Source: a virus. From it: a DNA stretch of 39,597 nt. Of this stretch, positions 8,599 through 17,640 are shown piece by piece; the stretch's first letter is position 1; every line of letters begins with the position of its first letter. The position numbers and the translations under genes are program-made. The notes below the pieces were generated by a model. The model made no database searches. It was not told the origin of the DNA and saw nothing but the letters and a program-made list of their open reading frames with translations. The stretch lies in IMG/VR virus record IMGVR_UViG_3300046171_000164, positions 1 to 39,597 of that record. One strand, written 5' to 3'.

Positions 8599-10032
8599 AT
8601 GGCAACAAACGTTTCATTTTCTGGCCCAGCGGCTGGAAGTATAGTTAGCCCAAGTGCTGTAAAAGCAACATTGGCTTCTAACTATTTAAATTTTCATGGT
8701 TCAGGTGGAGGTAACTGGTCACAACAGTACTTACCTGAATTATACGAGCAAGAAGTTGAAAGATACGGAAATAGAACTGTATCTTCATTCTTAAGAATGG
8801 TAGGTGCTGAAATGCCTATGGCTTCTGATCAAGTTATTTGGTCTGAGCAAGGTAGATTACACCTAGCATATAACGGAGAAATTAATCCTGTTACAGGAGC
8901 AATCGACGCTATCACTGGTATTGACTCTGGTACAACTGAAGCACACGCAGTAAGAAAAGGTGCAACAGTAGTAGCAGTTGTTAACAGCATAGTATTTAAA
9001 GCTTATGTTACAGCTGGAGTTGAAACTTCAACATCTGGTTTAACTATTAAGCCTTACGAAGCTGAAAACGTAGATGATATCTCAGGTATTGCTGCAACTG
9101 ATAACCAAGCGATTAAATTCTTTGTGTATGGTTCTGAATTTACAAAAGGAACTGCAAGCATGACTGATGCTGTAGAGCCTAGCTTTAAGTCTTTTACTAA
9201 TAAGCCAATTATTATTAAAGATCACTATGAAGTTAATGGTTCTGATACAGCTCAAATCGGTTGGGTTGAAGTTTCAGGTGAATCTGGACAAAATGGATAC
9301 TTATGGTATTTAAAAGCAGAAGGCGATACTAGAGTTAGATACGAAGACTATCTAGAAATGGTAATGCTAGAAGCTGAAAAATCTGCTTCAGGTGCTGACG
9401 CAGCTGTACCAGATGGATCTGAAGGTTTATTCTCAGCTATTGAAAATAGAGGTATTGTAGCATCAAATCAATTTGATGCAGCTACACCTGCTGCAGATAA
9501 ACTTCCTGAGTTTGATCTTTTATTAAAAGAATTAGACAAGCAAGGATCAATTGAAGAAAACATGTTGTTTTTAGATAGAGATGCAAATCTTTATTTTGAT
9601 GACATGCTAGCAGGATTAAACCCAAATATTACAGGCGGTTTATCTTACGGAGTATTTGAAAACTCAGAAGATATGGCACTTAATTTAGGTTTCTCTGGAT
9701 TCAGAAGAGGTTCTTATGACTTTTACAAATCTGACTGGAAATATCTTAATGATAAATCTACAAGAGGATTAGTTGGAGGCTTAAGCGGTATTATGATTCC
9801 AGCTGGTACATCTTCAGTATATGATCAGCAATTAGGTAAAAACGTCAGAAGACCTTTCTTACACGTAAGATATAGAGCTTCTGAAACTGATGATAGAAGA
9901 ATGAAATCTTGGATTACTGGTTCAGTAGGTGGTGCATCTACAACTGGTGATGACAAAATGGAAGTTCACTACTTATCAGAAAGATGTTTAGTAGTACAAG
10001 CAGCTAATAACTTTGTATTATTTAACTCTTAA
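8599..10032 (+). CDS. Major capsid protein
   Basis: 477 residues, with codon use typical of a highly expressed gene. The N-terminal arm has VSPSAVKATLASNYLNFHGS and LPELYEQEVERYGNRTVSSF. An inserted domain (about 115-240) precedes a long helix (YEDYLEMVMLEAEKSASGAD) and a P-domain-like section (LLKELDKQGSIEENMLFLDR). The C-terminus is strand-rich and includes YLSERCLVVQAANNFVLFN. These resemble HK97-fold capsid proteins of Bacteroidetes podoviruses. The start ATG follows an A/T-only leader without Shine-Dalgarno site. A strong hairpin terminator just downstream suggests the mRNA ends here at high frequency, which fits a capsid gene. Confidence 0.88.
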   Translation: MATNVSFSGPAAGSIVSPSAVKATLASNYLNFHGSGGGNWSQQYLPELYEQEVERYGNRTVSSFLRMVGAEMPMASDQVIWSEQGRLHLAYNGEINPVTGAIDAITGIDSGTTEAHAVRKGATVVAVVNSIVFKAYVTAGVETSTSGLTIKPYEAENVDDISGIAATDNQAIKFFVYGSEFTKGTASMTDAVEPSFKSFTNKPIIIKDHYEVNGSDTAQIGWVEVSGESGQNGYLWYLKAEGDTRVRYEDYLEMVMLEAEKSASGADAAVPDGSEGLFSAIENRGIVASNQFDAATPAADKLPEFDLLLKELDKQGSIEENMLFLDRDANLYFDDMLAGLNPNITGGLSYGVFENSEDMALNLGFSGFRRGSYDFYKSDWKYLNDKSTRGLVGGLSGIMIPAGTSSVYDQQLGKNVRRPFLHVRYRASETDDRRMKSWITGSVGGASTTGDDKMEVHYLSERCLVVQAANNFVLFNS

Positions 10033-10040
10033 TATTTAAC

Positions 10041-10080
10041 ATAAGGGACGGGTGCTTCGGCACCCATACCCCTTATATTT
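10041..10080 (+). terminator. Strong UUCG hairpin terminator after the capsid gene
   Basis: An inner 6-bp stem (10050-10055 with 10060-10065, GGGTGC/GCACCC) closes a TTCG tetraloop. Around it an outer 7-bp stem pairs ATAAGGG (10041-10047) with CCCTTAT (10070-10076). An A/T-rich run follows. UUCG loops are exceptionally stable. It probably ends many transcripts after the capsid gene or protects its mRNA 3' end, while some read through to the collar genes. Confidence 0.8.
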
Positions 10081-10100
10081 AATTTTTATTATATTATATC

Positions 10101-10901
10101 ATGGCAAAAAAGAAAATAGCAGAGGTGGCTGTTGAGGAACCTTTAGTGGTTACCCCACCAAAAAAAGAAGATAAAACACCTAAATGGGAAATTAAAGATA
10201 GGGTTTATGAATTAAGAAGTAATAAAACACCTATTGTATATATTTTAAAAAGCAGGGGTTTACTATGGTTTGATAAAGAATTAGGTTATGAAAGAGAAAT
10301 AAAATACTGTGAAAATCAAAAAACAGTATTTCAAGACGAAATGAAAGGACCAGAAAGATTAAGTCATATAATTTTTAGAGACGGACAATTATACGTGCCT
10401 AAAGAAAAACAAACATTACAAAAATTTCTTTCTTTATATCACCCTGAAAATGGGAAAACATTTATAGAATTCAACCCGGTACAAATCGCAGAGAATGATA
10501 TTAGTTATTTAGAATTAGAAATTAAAGCTTTAACTGTAGCACAATCAATTGAAATTGATCAAGCTGAAGCAATATTAAGGACAGAATTAGGAAATAAGGT
10601 ATCTAGCATGACTTCTAAGGAGCTTAAAAGAGATTTACTATTATTTGCTAGAAGCAATCCTTCATTGTTCTTAGAATTAGCTACAGATGAAAATATTAAT
10701 ATTAGAAATATTGGTATAAAAGCTACTGAAATGGGTATTATCAAACTATCAAATGACCAAAGAACATTTATGTGGGGCACAAATGATAGAAAACTAATGA
10801 CAGTTCCATTTGATGAAAATCCATATTCAGCTTTAGCAGCGTACTTTAAAACCGACGAGGGTATTGAAGTATTTCAAACTATTGAAAAGAAATTAAAGTA
10901 A
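10101..10901 (+). CDS. Conserved phage protein after capsid, unknown role
   Basis: 266 residues. A Lys/Pro/Glu-rich start (MAKKKIAEVAVEEPLVVTPP) precedes a beta-rich part (VYELRSNKTPIVYILKSRGL, GYEREIKYCENQ, GPERLSHIIFRDGQLYVPKE). A helical part follows (SYLELEIKALTVAQSIEIDQ, TSKELKRDLLLFARSNPSLF). I recall similar proteins after the capsid gene in marine phages, but no function is known to me. Its place between capsid and collar genes suggests a head component or connector. It lies between two hairpins (10041-10080 and 10909-10943) and may be its own transcription segment. Confidence 0.75.
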   Translation: MAKKKIAEVAVEEPLVVTPPKKEDKTPKWEIKDRVYELRSNKTPIVYILKSRGLLWFDKELGYEREIKYCENQKTVFQDEMKGPERLSHIIFRDGQLYVPKEKQTLQKFLSLYHPENGKTFIEFNPVQIAENDISYLELEIKALTVAQSIEIDQAEAILRTELGNKVSSMTSKELKRDLLLFARSNPSLFLELATDENINIRNIGIKATEMGIIKLSNDQRTFMWGTNDRKLMTVPFDENPYSALAAYFKTDEGIEVFQTIEKKLK

Positions 10902-10908
10902 GCAATTG

Positions 10909-10943
10909 TAGGTAGAGGCCTGCATTTGTGGGCCTTTAACCTA
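10909..10943 (+). terminator. Hairpin, probable weak terminator or attenuator
   Basis: Two stacked stems: TAGGT (10909-10913) with ACCTA (10939-10943), and AGGCC (10916-10920) with GGCCT (10931-10935), closing a 10-base loop. The downstream run is A-rich with few T, so termination is probably partial. With the hairpin after the capsid gene it brackets the 266-residue gene. Confidence 0.6.
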
Positions 10944-10956
10944 TAATAAAAATACA

Positions 10957-11649
10957 ATGAGTGTAAACGTAAATACAGTATACCAAAGGGTATTAGCTAT
11001 AACAAACAAAGAACAGCGAGGATATATTACACCTCAGGAATTTAATTATCTTGCAAATCAAGCTCAGTTAGATATATTTGAGCAGTATTTTTATGATCAA
11101 AATCAATTCCTTAGAATACCAGGTAATGACACTGAATATTCAGATATACTCAGTATAATTGAAGAAAAAATAAGCGTATTTGAAAAAACAAATATTGCAA
11201 TTTCAGGAGGAACTACTTTACCTTCTGATTTATATAGATTAGGTTCTGTTATATTTAACGGTGCAGAAGCAGAATCAATAAGCCAAAAAGATTATATCTA
11301 TATAACACAATCACCTTTAGCGCAACCAACAAATGATTTTCCTATATATATTAGAGATAATGCTGGTATTAAAGTATATGGTAAAAACGCTTCAGGTGCT
11401 TTAGAACAAAAAACATCAGGTGTAACTTGCAATTATATTAAAGAGCCAACAAATGTATCTTGGGCAGCTAATAGCGTAACTGGAACTTATAATGCAACTA
11501 ATTCTATTAACTTTGAATTGCATGAATCTGAAGAAACTGATCTTGTAATAAAAATATTATCGTTATCAGGTATGATATTAAGAGATAATTCTTTATATGG
11601 TATTGCAAGTGGAGAAGATATAAAAAATACTCAACAAGAAAAATCATAA
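10957..11649 (+). CDS. Collar/ring protein (head-tail connector) 1
   Basis: 230 residues. The N-terminal helix pair, VNTVYQRVLAITNKEQRGYI followed by TPQEFNYLANQAQLDIFEQY, is a pattern I associate with a ring/connector protein of crAss-like and other Bacteroidetes podoviruses. The rest is mixed strand and helix, including LPSDLYRLGSVIFNG and INFELHESEETDLVIKILSL. It probably sits between portal and nozzle. Four bases separate it from the next gene, also a ring-type protein. The family assignment is from memory of pattern and order. Confidence 0.6.
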   Translation: MSVNVNTVYQRVLAITNKEQRGYITPQEFNYLANQAQLDIFEQYFYDQNQFLRIPGNDTEYSDILSIIEEKISVFEKTNIAISGGTTLPSDLYRLGSVIFNGAEAESISQKDYIYITQSPLAQPTNDFPIYIRDNAGIKVYGKNASGALEQKTSGVTCNYIKEPTNVSWAANSVTGTYNATNSINFELHESEETDLVIKILSLSGMILRDNSLYGIASGEDIKNTQQEKS

Positions 11650-11652
11650 TAA

Positions 11653-12534
11653 ATGGGTCTAATTAATCAAACACAACAATCATATTACGAAGGTTCAGAC
11701 TTCGGAGGCTATCAGTTTGTATCATTAAAAGATATTGTAAATAATTTTATGATTTCTTATGTTGGTGAAGAAAAAATTATACCTAAAATTAAAAGAAATA
11801 ATGTATCATTTTTTGCACAAAGAGCATTACAGGAATTAAGTTATGATACATTTAGAAGCGAAAAATCACAGGAAATAGACATACCACCTACATTAACAGT
11901 TATGCTACCACAAGACTACGTGCAGTATGTTAAATTTACATGGGTAGATACAAGCGGTGTAGAGCATGTTATATATCCTGCTATAAAAACAAGTAACCCA
12001 GGCGCAATATTGCAAGATAGTGATTATAATTATACATTTGATAATGATGGTAATTTAGTAAAAGCAAATGAATCGGTTACATGGACAAAATACAAAGATC
12101 AAAATAAAGATACAGATGTTGTAAATGATTTTTATTTAGAAGACAATAGAAGCTTTCAAACATTAAACGGTCAAAGATATGGTTCAGATCCACAGCATAT
12201 GAACTCAAATGGATCATTTTATATTGATCCTATAAAATCTAAAATACACTTTTCTGGTAATTTAGTAGATAAAACAATAACATTAAAATACATAAGTGAT
12301 AGTTTAGGTACAGATGCTGAAATGATTGTACATAAATTAGCTGAAGAAGCAATGTATAAATGTATTGCATACTATATATTATCTACAAGAGCAAATACAC
12401 CCGAGTATTTAGTAATGAGAATGAAAAAAGAAAAATTTGCTGAAGTAAGAAAAGCTAAACTTAGATTATCTAATATTAAACTTGAAGAGTTAACTCAAAC
12501 TTTAAGAGGTAAATCAAAACATATAAAACACTAA
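11653..12534 (+). CDS. Collar/ring protein 2, gatekeeper/tubular-A-like
   Basis: 293 residues. Key stretches are VSLKDIVNNFMISYVGEEKI, IPKIKRNNVSFFAQRALQEL, SYDTFRSEKSQEIDIPPTLT and VMLPQDYVQYVKFTWVD. The C-terminal part is helical (MIVHKLAEEAMYKCIAYYIL). This layout resembles head-tail adaptor or tail-tubular-A proteins of podoviruses, and more specifically a ring protein of crAss-like phages. It would extend the portal channel and carry the nozzle and fibres. It is co-transcribed with the ring protein before it and the nozzle gene four bases on. Confidence 0.6.
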   Translation: MGLINQTQQSYYEGSDFGGYQFVSLKDIVNNFMISYVGEEKIIPKIKRNNVSFFAQRALQELSYDTFRSEKSQEIDIPPTLTVMLPQDYVQYVKFTWVDTSGVEHVIYPAIKTSNPGAILQDSDYNYTFDNDGNLVKANESVTWTKYKDQNKDTDVVNDFYLEDNRSFQTLNGQRYGSDPQHMNSNGSFYIDPIKSKIHFSGNLVDKTITLKYISDSLGTDAEMIVHKLAEEAMYKCIAYYILSTRANTPEYLVMRMKKEKFAEVRKAKLRLSNIKLEELTQTLRGKSKHIKH

Positions 12535-12537
12535 AAT

Positions 12538-15500
12538 ATGCCTGAAATTAAAAATGCATTTCTCAAGGGTAAAATGAATAAAGACCTTGATGAAAGGTTA
12601 ATTCCTAATGGTGAATATAGAGATGCTTTAAACATTGATGTTGATTACTCCGAGAGTAGTGATATTGGTGCATTAAAAAATATTTTAGGTAATACTCAAA
12701 AAGATTCAATAAGCTTATCTTCAGCTACCTGCATTGGTAATATTAAAGATACTGAAAATGATAAAATATATTGGTTTATAACATCTTCAGCTAAAGATAT
12801 TATTGCAGAATACAATGTTATAACAGAAGCTATAACTCCCGTTATTGTTGATACAGAAAGTGTTTTAAATTTTAATACAAATAATTTAATAACTGGAGTT
12901 AGTATTTTAGATAGCGTATTATATTTTACAGATAATTTAAATGAACCAAAGCAAGTTGATATTGCATACTGGAAAACACAAACTTCAGATTTTAATACAT
13001 TAACAACAGGTTTATCCGAAGAAAGAATTACATTAATTAAAAAATCACCACTAGCTGCTCCAACTTTAAATATGAGTAGTTCATTAAGAGGTGGCGCGGG
13101 AACTGAAGGTAATGCCGCTGTTACAGTTTCTTTAAATTTAGGAACTTCAACAAGCACCGCGTTGGTTGATTCAAAAGAATCTGGGGAAACAATAACTGGT
13201 ACTTTTAGTACGGCACCTAACTACGAACCTAACGATATTATTACATTAGAATTTGATTTTGTAGATCCAAATGGTAGTATAATACAAACCGAAGCAAGAA
13301 TACAATTAGCAAGTAGTTATACCGCATCATCAACATCATTTAGCGCAGAATTATTAACTATAAGCAGGGAAGTAAGAGGAGCTTCAGTTGCGTACACATG
13401 CATATTACAAGAAGATGATCCTTTGTTTGAATTAAAATTTCCAAGATTTGCATATCGTTATAAATATAATAATGGTCAATATAGCTGTTTTTCACCTTTT
13501 AGTAATGCAGCTTTTTTGCCCGACTCCACAAAAATAGGAAATAATTTTGAATACGATTCTAAAAAAGGTTTTAATGTAGGTATGACAAATACATTAAGAC
13601 AATTAACAATAGCTGATTTAGACCATAATATAAGTGCAGATGTAGATGAAATAGATATAATATATAAAGATTCTGTTGGAAACAATGTATACGTTGTAGA
13701 CACTATAAAAAGAATTTCTGGTAACATTGCAAATACATTTGAAGTAAAAGATGAACAAATATTTAAAGTATTACCAGCTAACCAATTATTAAGATTATTT
13801 GATAGTGTGCCTAAAAAAGCTAAAGCATTAGATATATCTGCTAATAGATTAATATTTGGCAATTATACGCACCAATTTAATTTACCATCAACTATACCAA
13901 CATTTGATATTAAATTAGTAAATAGATATGCTACCAACGATTCTAATCGTAATCAAATGCAATCTATAAAGTCTAATAGAAAATATCAAATAGGTGTTGT
14001 TTATTATGATGAGTATGGAAGATGTACGCCTGTTTTAACTGATAAATCAGGTATAATAAAAGTTCCAATAGGCCAATCTAAAAATTTAACAAAATTTAAT
14101 GCTAAAATAACATCTAGCGCACCTTCATTTGCTAAAAATTTTAAATATTTTATAAAAGAAATATCATCAATAACACATAACTTATGTGTAGATAGTTTTT
14201 ATCAAGATGACGAGGGAGCAATATATATATCTCTTCCATCTTCTGAAGTTAATAAAGTAAAAGAAGAAGATATATTAATATTAAAAAAACAAGCAGGCAA
14301 TAATCCCAGTAATAGTAAAAATAAATTTAAAGTATTAGATAAATTAACAACAGTACCAGAGTTTTTAGCTAGACCTTTAACAGAAGTTTTTGGTCCAGAA
14401 ATTTTTAATTTTGGTAGAATGTATGATTTAGATAGCCCAGAGTTTACGTCAGATCCGGGTGGATTTATATCATCTAATTACGGTGAAACTAATTTAGGTG
14501 GGCTTGCGTGGTATATGCAACCAGGGTCAACACCTGTTCCAAAACATAATACTATAATAGTAGCAAATATGTATAATGTTGGTAACACAACAATACCAGG
14601 TGCTACTAATCATTTTACTAGTACTAGCGCACGTGGTGTTTCACGTGAAGCTATGGAAAATTTAAAAGTTGGTGCAAAAGTACAATTTAAAGCTGGTGAT
14701 GCAAAATCAAAAGTATATACAATTAAGCATGTGCAAGTAGCCACAGGCGGTCATGATGATATAGAAATTACTTTTGAAGAAGAGTTTGGAGATGACGTAT
14801 TAATATGTTATAATGCTGAAGATTATGCTGATAATCCTCATATAGCCGCATTATCACCAGGTGTAGTTATGTCAGTTTTAGATTTTAAAGATGAATCTGG
14901 AAAACCAGAATATGATGGTAGGTTTTTTATAAAACTAGAAGCTGAAACAAATTTATTAAATGAATTAGTTGATACAACTAATATAAATAATTTAAATGCA
15001 GTAGGAACTTTGCAGTTTGACGGTTTTGACGACGGCTCTAATCATAATAGACAGTTATTTATAAGAGCTGGTGGTAAAAAAGATACTAACTCTGCTTCTA
15101 CAGGCAGTATTAGCCCATCTAACGGAGGTTTTTCAGGTTATTCAAGTTCGGTTACATTATCTGATGGCTATCATTTTATGTTGCAAACAGAAGATGATTA
15201 TTCCGATGCTCGTAGCAGCTATGGAACAATACCTGCTTTAAATGGTTTAAAAGAAGGAAACTATTTAAGACTTAGTGGTTATGATAACAAAACTAATCCA
15301 GATTCTACATGGTTTGACGATCATTATTACAAAATAGAAAAAATAAAAATTGTAAATAACGGCACTGTTAAAAATTATTTTGTAAAACTAAGCAAAAATC
15401 TTGAATATGATTTAACATTTTTTGGAGATAGAGGTTCTAATTTTTTAACTACATTTGATTTTGATAATAGTAAAAAAGTAAATATTACTAATCCACCTAT

Positions 15501-16983
15501 ATTTGAAGTTGAGCCACAAGATGATGTAGACATAGATTTATATTATGAAACACAAGAAAACTTTACCGTAGCTTCTGGTCATGGTAACTTTAATGATTTA
15601 TCTTACTATAACTGTTTTAGTTTTGAAAATGGAGTTGAATCTTTTGTAATAAGAGACGATTTTAATGCACCCGCTTTAGGGAAAGGTGTTAGAGTGTCAA
15701 CAATATTCGAAGATAATTATCAAGAAGAAAGTTTAAAATCAGGATTAATATTTTCACAAATATATAATGGCAAAACAGGTATAAATAAATTAAATCAATT
15801 TATAATTGCTGAACCTATAATTAAAAATTTAAACCCTGGGTATGGCAGTGTACAATTATTACACACAAGATATAATGATATTATAGCATATTGTGAAGAT
15901 AAAGTACTTAAAATATTAACAAATAAAGACGCATTATTTAATGCTGACGGCAGTGTAAATGTTACATCTAATCAAGCTGTTTTAGGGCAAGCAATACCTT
16001 ATAATTCAAATTATGGTATTGGAACAAATCCAGAAAGCTTTGCTAATTTTACATATAGAGGATATTTTGTAGATAAGAAAAATGGTATAGTTGTAAGACA
16101 TTCAGCAGACGGCATGGAGGAAGTATCTAACTTTGGAATGAAAGATTATTTTAGAGATAATTTAAGAAATCAAACGGGTTACATATATGGATCTTATGAT
16201 GAAAAGAAAAGTCAATATAATGTTAGTTTACCAAGTATTGTAAATACAACATTATCGTATTCAGAATCTGTAAAAGGATGGCCTAGTAGAAAATCTTTTT
16301 TAACAGAAGGCGGAGTAAGTATAAATGGCCAATATTTTACATTTAAAAATGGCCATATATATAAACATCATACAGGAACAATAAACACGTTTTATGGTTC
16401 TAAAACAGACTCAGAGGTAACGTTTATATTTAATGAGTCACCTGCAAATGTTAAAAACTTTAGAACATTAAATTATGAGGGTGATTCAGGTTGGACATGT
16501 GAAAGCATAATAACGAACAAACAAGATGGCGAAGTGCCATCATTCGTTGAAAAAGAAGGCAAATTTTATAATTATATATCTGGTGTTGAAGAAACAGAAA
16601 GTACAATAGATTTAAAAGCTTTAAACGCACAAGGTATAGGTAATTTAACATCACAAACAATTGATGGAAGTAACAGGGTATTTACATATTCATTTAATTT
16701 GAATAATGATATACAAATAAATGATAAATTATATTATGTAGATGCATCAAATAATAAACAAAATTTAGGCAGTATAACTGCAATAAATACAACAAATAAA
16801 ACAATAACAATATCTAATACAGGGGAAGTGCCTCAAGCATCAGCATATATGTTTTATGTTAAAAATGCTAAATTTAATACTTCTGGTATTTTAGGGTATT
16901 ATGCCGAAGCAACCATGAAGAACACAGCAACTACAACTAAAGAATTGTACTCTGTTGGCTCTGAGGTTAGTATAAGTAGTTAA
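12538..16983 (+). CDS. Large tail nozzle/muzzle-like protein
   Basis: 1481 residues. The start, IKNAFLKGKMNKDLDERLIP followed by NGEYRDALNIDVDYSESSDI, is the typical opening of podovirus tail nozzle proteins (T7 gp12-like, P22 gp10-like, crAss muzzle), in which a propeller follows. A strand-rich body with many NG and DG turns runs to about 1300. Late segments such as FANFTYRGYFVDKKNGIVVR with SADGMEEVSNFGMKDYF look like blades closing the propeller. The C-terminal part (about 1350-1481) is beta-rich and rich in Thr and Asn. It would form the tube tip below the ring proteins. The length is at the high end for the family, closer to crAss muzzle than to T7. Confidence 0.6.
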   Translation: MPEIKNAFLKGKMNKDLDERLIPNGEYRDALNIDVDYSESSDIGALKNILGNTQKDSISLSSATCIGNIKDTENDKIYWFITSSAKDIIAEYNVITEAITPVIVDTESVLNFNTNNLITGVSILDSVLYFTDNLNEPKQVDIAYWKTQTSDFNTLTTGLSEERITLIKKSPLAAPTLNMSSSLRGGAGTEGNAAVTVSLNLGTSTSTALVDSKESGETITGTFSTAPNYEPNDIITLEFDFVDPNGSIIQTEARIQLASSYTASSTSFSAELLTISREVRGASVAYTCILQEDDPLFELKFPRFAYRYKYNNGQYSCFSPFSNAAFLPDSTKIGNNFEYDSKKGFNVGMTNTLRQLTIADLDHNISADVDEIDIIYKDSVGNNVYVVDTIKRISGNIANTFEVKDEQIFKVLPANQLLRLFDSVPKKAKALDISANRLIFGNYTHQFNLPSTIPTFDIKLVNRYATNDSNRNQMQSIKSNRKYQIGVVYYDEYGRCTPVLTDKSGIIKVPIGQSKNLTKFNAKITSSAPSFAKNFKYFIKEISSITHNLCVDSFYQDDEGAIYISLPSSEVNKVKEEDILILKKQAGNNPSNSKNKFKVLDKLTTVPEFLARPLTEVFGPEIFNFGRMYDLDSPEFTSDPGGFISSNYGETNLGGLAWYMQPGSTPVPKHNTIIVANMYNVGNTTIPGATNHFTSTSARGVSREAMENLKVGAKVQFKAGDAKSKVYTIKHVQVATGGHDDIEITFEEEFGDDVLICYNAEDYADNPHIAALSPGVVMSVLDFKDESGKPEYDGRFFIKLEAETNLLNELVDTTNINNLNAVGTLQFDGFDDGSNHNRQLFIRAGGKKDTNSASTGSISPSNGGFSGYSSSVTLSDGYHFMLQTEDDYSDARSSYGTIPALNGLKEGNYLRLSGYDNKTNPDSTWFDDHYYKIEKIKIVNNGTVKNYFVKLSKNLEYDLTFFGDRGSNFLTTFDFDNSKKVNITNPPIFEVEPQDDVDIDLYYETQENFTVASGHGNFNDLSYYNCFSFENGVESFVIRDDFNAPALGKGVRVSTIFEDNYQEESLKSGLIFSQIYNGKTGINKLNQFIIAEPIIKNLNPGYGSVQLLHTRYNDIIAYCEDKVLKILTNKDALFNADGSVNVTSNQAVLGQAIPYNSNYGIGTNPESFANFTYRGYFVDKKNGIVVRHSADGMEEVSNFGMKDYFRDNLRNQTGYIYGSYDEKKSQYNVSLPSIVNTTLSYSESVKGWPSRKSFLTEGGVSINGQYFTFKNGHIYKHHTGTINTFYGSKTDSEVTFIFNESPANVKNFRTLNYEGDSGWTCESIITNKQDGEVPSFVEKEGKFYNYISGVEETESTIDLKALNAQGIGNLTSQTIDGSNRVFTYSFNLNNDIQINDKLYYVDASNNKQNLGSITAINTTNKTITISNTGEVPQASAYMFYVKNAKFNTSGILGYYAEATMKNTATTTKELYSVGSEVSISS

Positions 16984-17001
16984 CATGTAATAATAATAAA
17001 T

Positions 17002-17637
17002 ATGGTAATAGGACAAATTGCAGGCGGTTTAGCACAAACCGTCGGATCATTTTTCGGCGGTAGAGCTAGAAGAAAAGAGCAAAGAGCAGCCACAGCTGAA
17101 ATGAATCGTTATAAACAAAAATTTGAGCAGTTAGATACTTCTAACCCATATGCTAATATAACTAACCCATATGAAAATTTAACTGTAAATACTCAAGCAG
17201 CTGATTTTGCGGCACAACAGAGTTCTCAAAACGCGGCTAATATAATGAGCAGTATGGCTAGTGCAGCAGGGGGAGGTGGTATTGCCGCTTTAGCACAATC
17301 AATGGCTAACGCTCAGAATCAACAAGCACAACAGGCGTCAGCAAGTATTGCGCAACAAGAATCAAGAAATCAACAATTAGCTGCAAGTGGTGAAATGAAA
17401 AGACAAATTATGCAAGCTCAAGGCGAAATGGCTTCAAGACAAATGGAAGCAGATAAAGTCGGAACACTATTGGGTATGGCGCAAGAAAGAAAAGCAGCAG
17501 CTGATCAAGCTAGAGCAGACGCAACTGCAGCGACAATAGGTGGTATAGGAAATATGGTTTCAGGCGCTGTAACTGCCGGAATGGGTGGAGCTTTTGGTGG
17601 AGGCGTTGAAAAAACTTTAAATAAATTTGCAGGATAA
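17002..17637 (+). CDS. Internal virion protein, Gly/Ala/Gln-rich (ejection protein A-like)
   Basis: 211 residues. A Gly-rich hydrophobic start, IGQIAGGLAQTVGSFFGGRA, is followed by long Ala/Gln helices (MASAAGGGGIAALAQSMANA and NQQAQQASASIAQQESRNQQ). A Gly-rich hydrophobic end (GGIGNMVSGAVTAGMGGAFG) completes it. This composition matches small internal virion proteins such as T7 gp14, which leave the head first and form a pore in the outer membrane. Its position before two much larger internal proteins fits the T7-like order of small, medium and large. Sequence identity to T7 gp14 is not apparent. Confidence 0.65.
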   Translation: MVIGQIAGGLAQTVGSFFGGRARRKEQRAATAEMNRYKQKFEQLDTSNPYANITNPYENLTVNTQAADFAAQQSSQNAANIMSSMASAAGGGGIAALAQSMANAQNQQAQQASASIAQQESRNQQLAASGEMKRQIMQAQGEMASRQMEADKVGTLLGMAQERKAAADQARADATAATIGGIGNMVSGAVTAGMGGAFGGGVEKTLNKFAG

Positions 17638-17640
17638 ATT

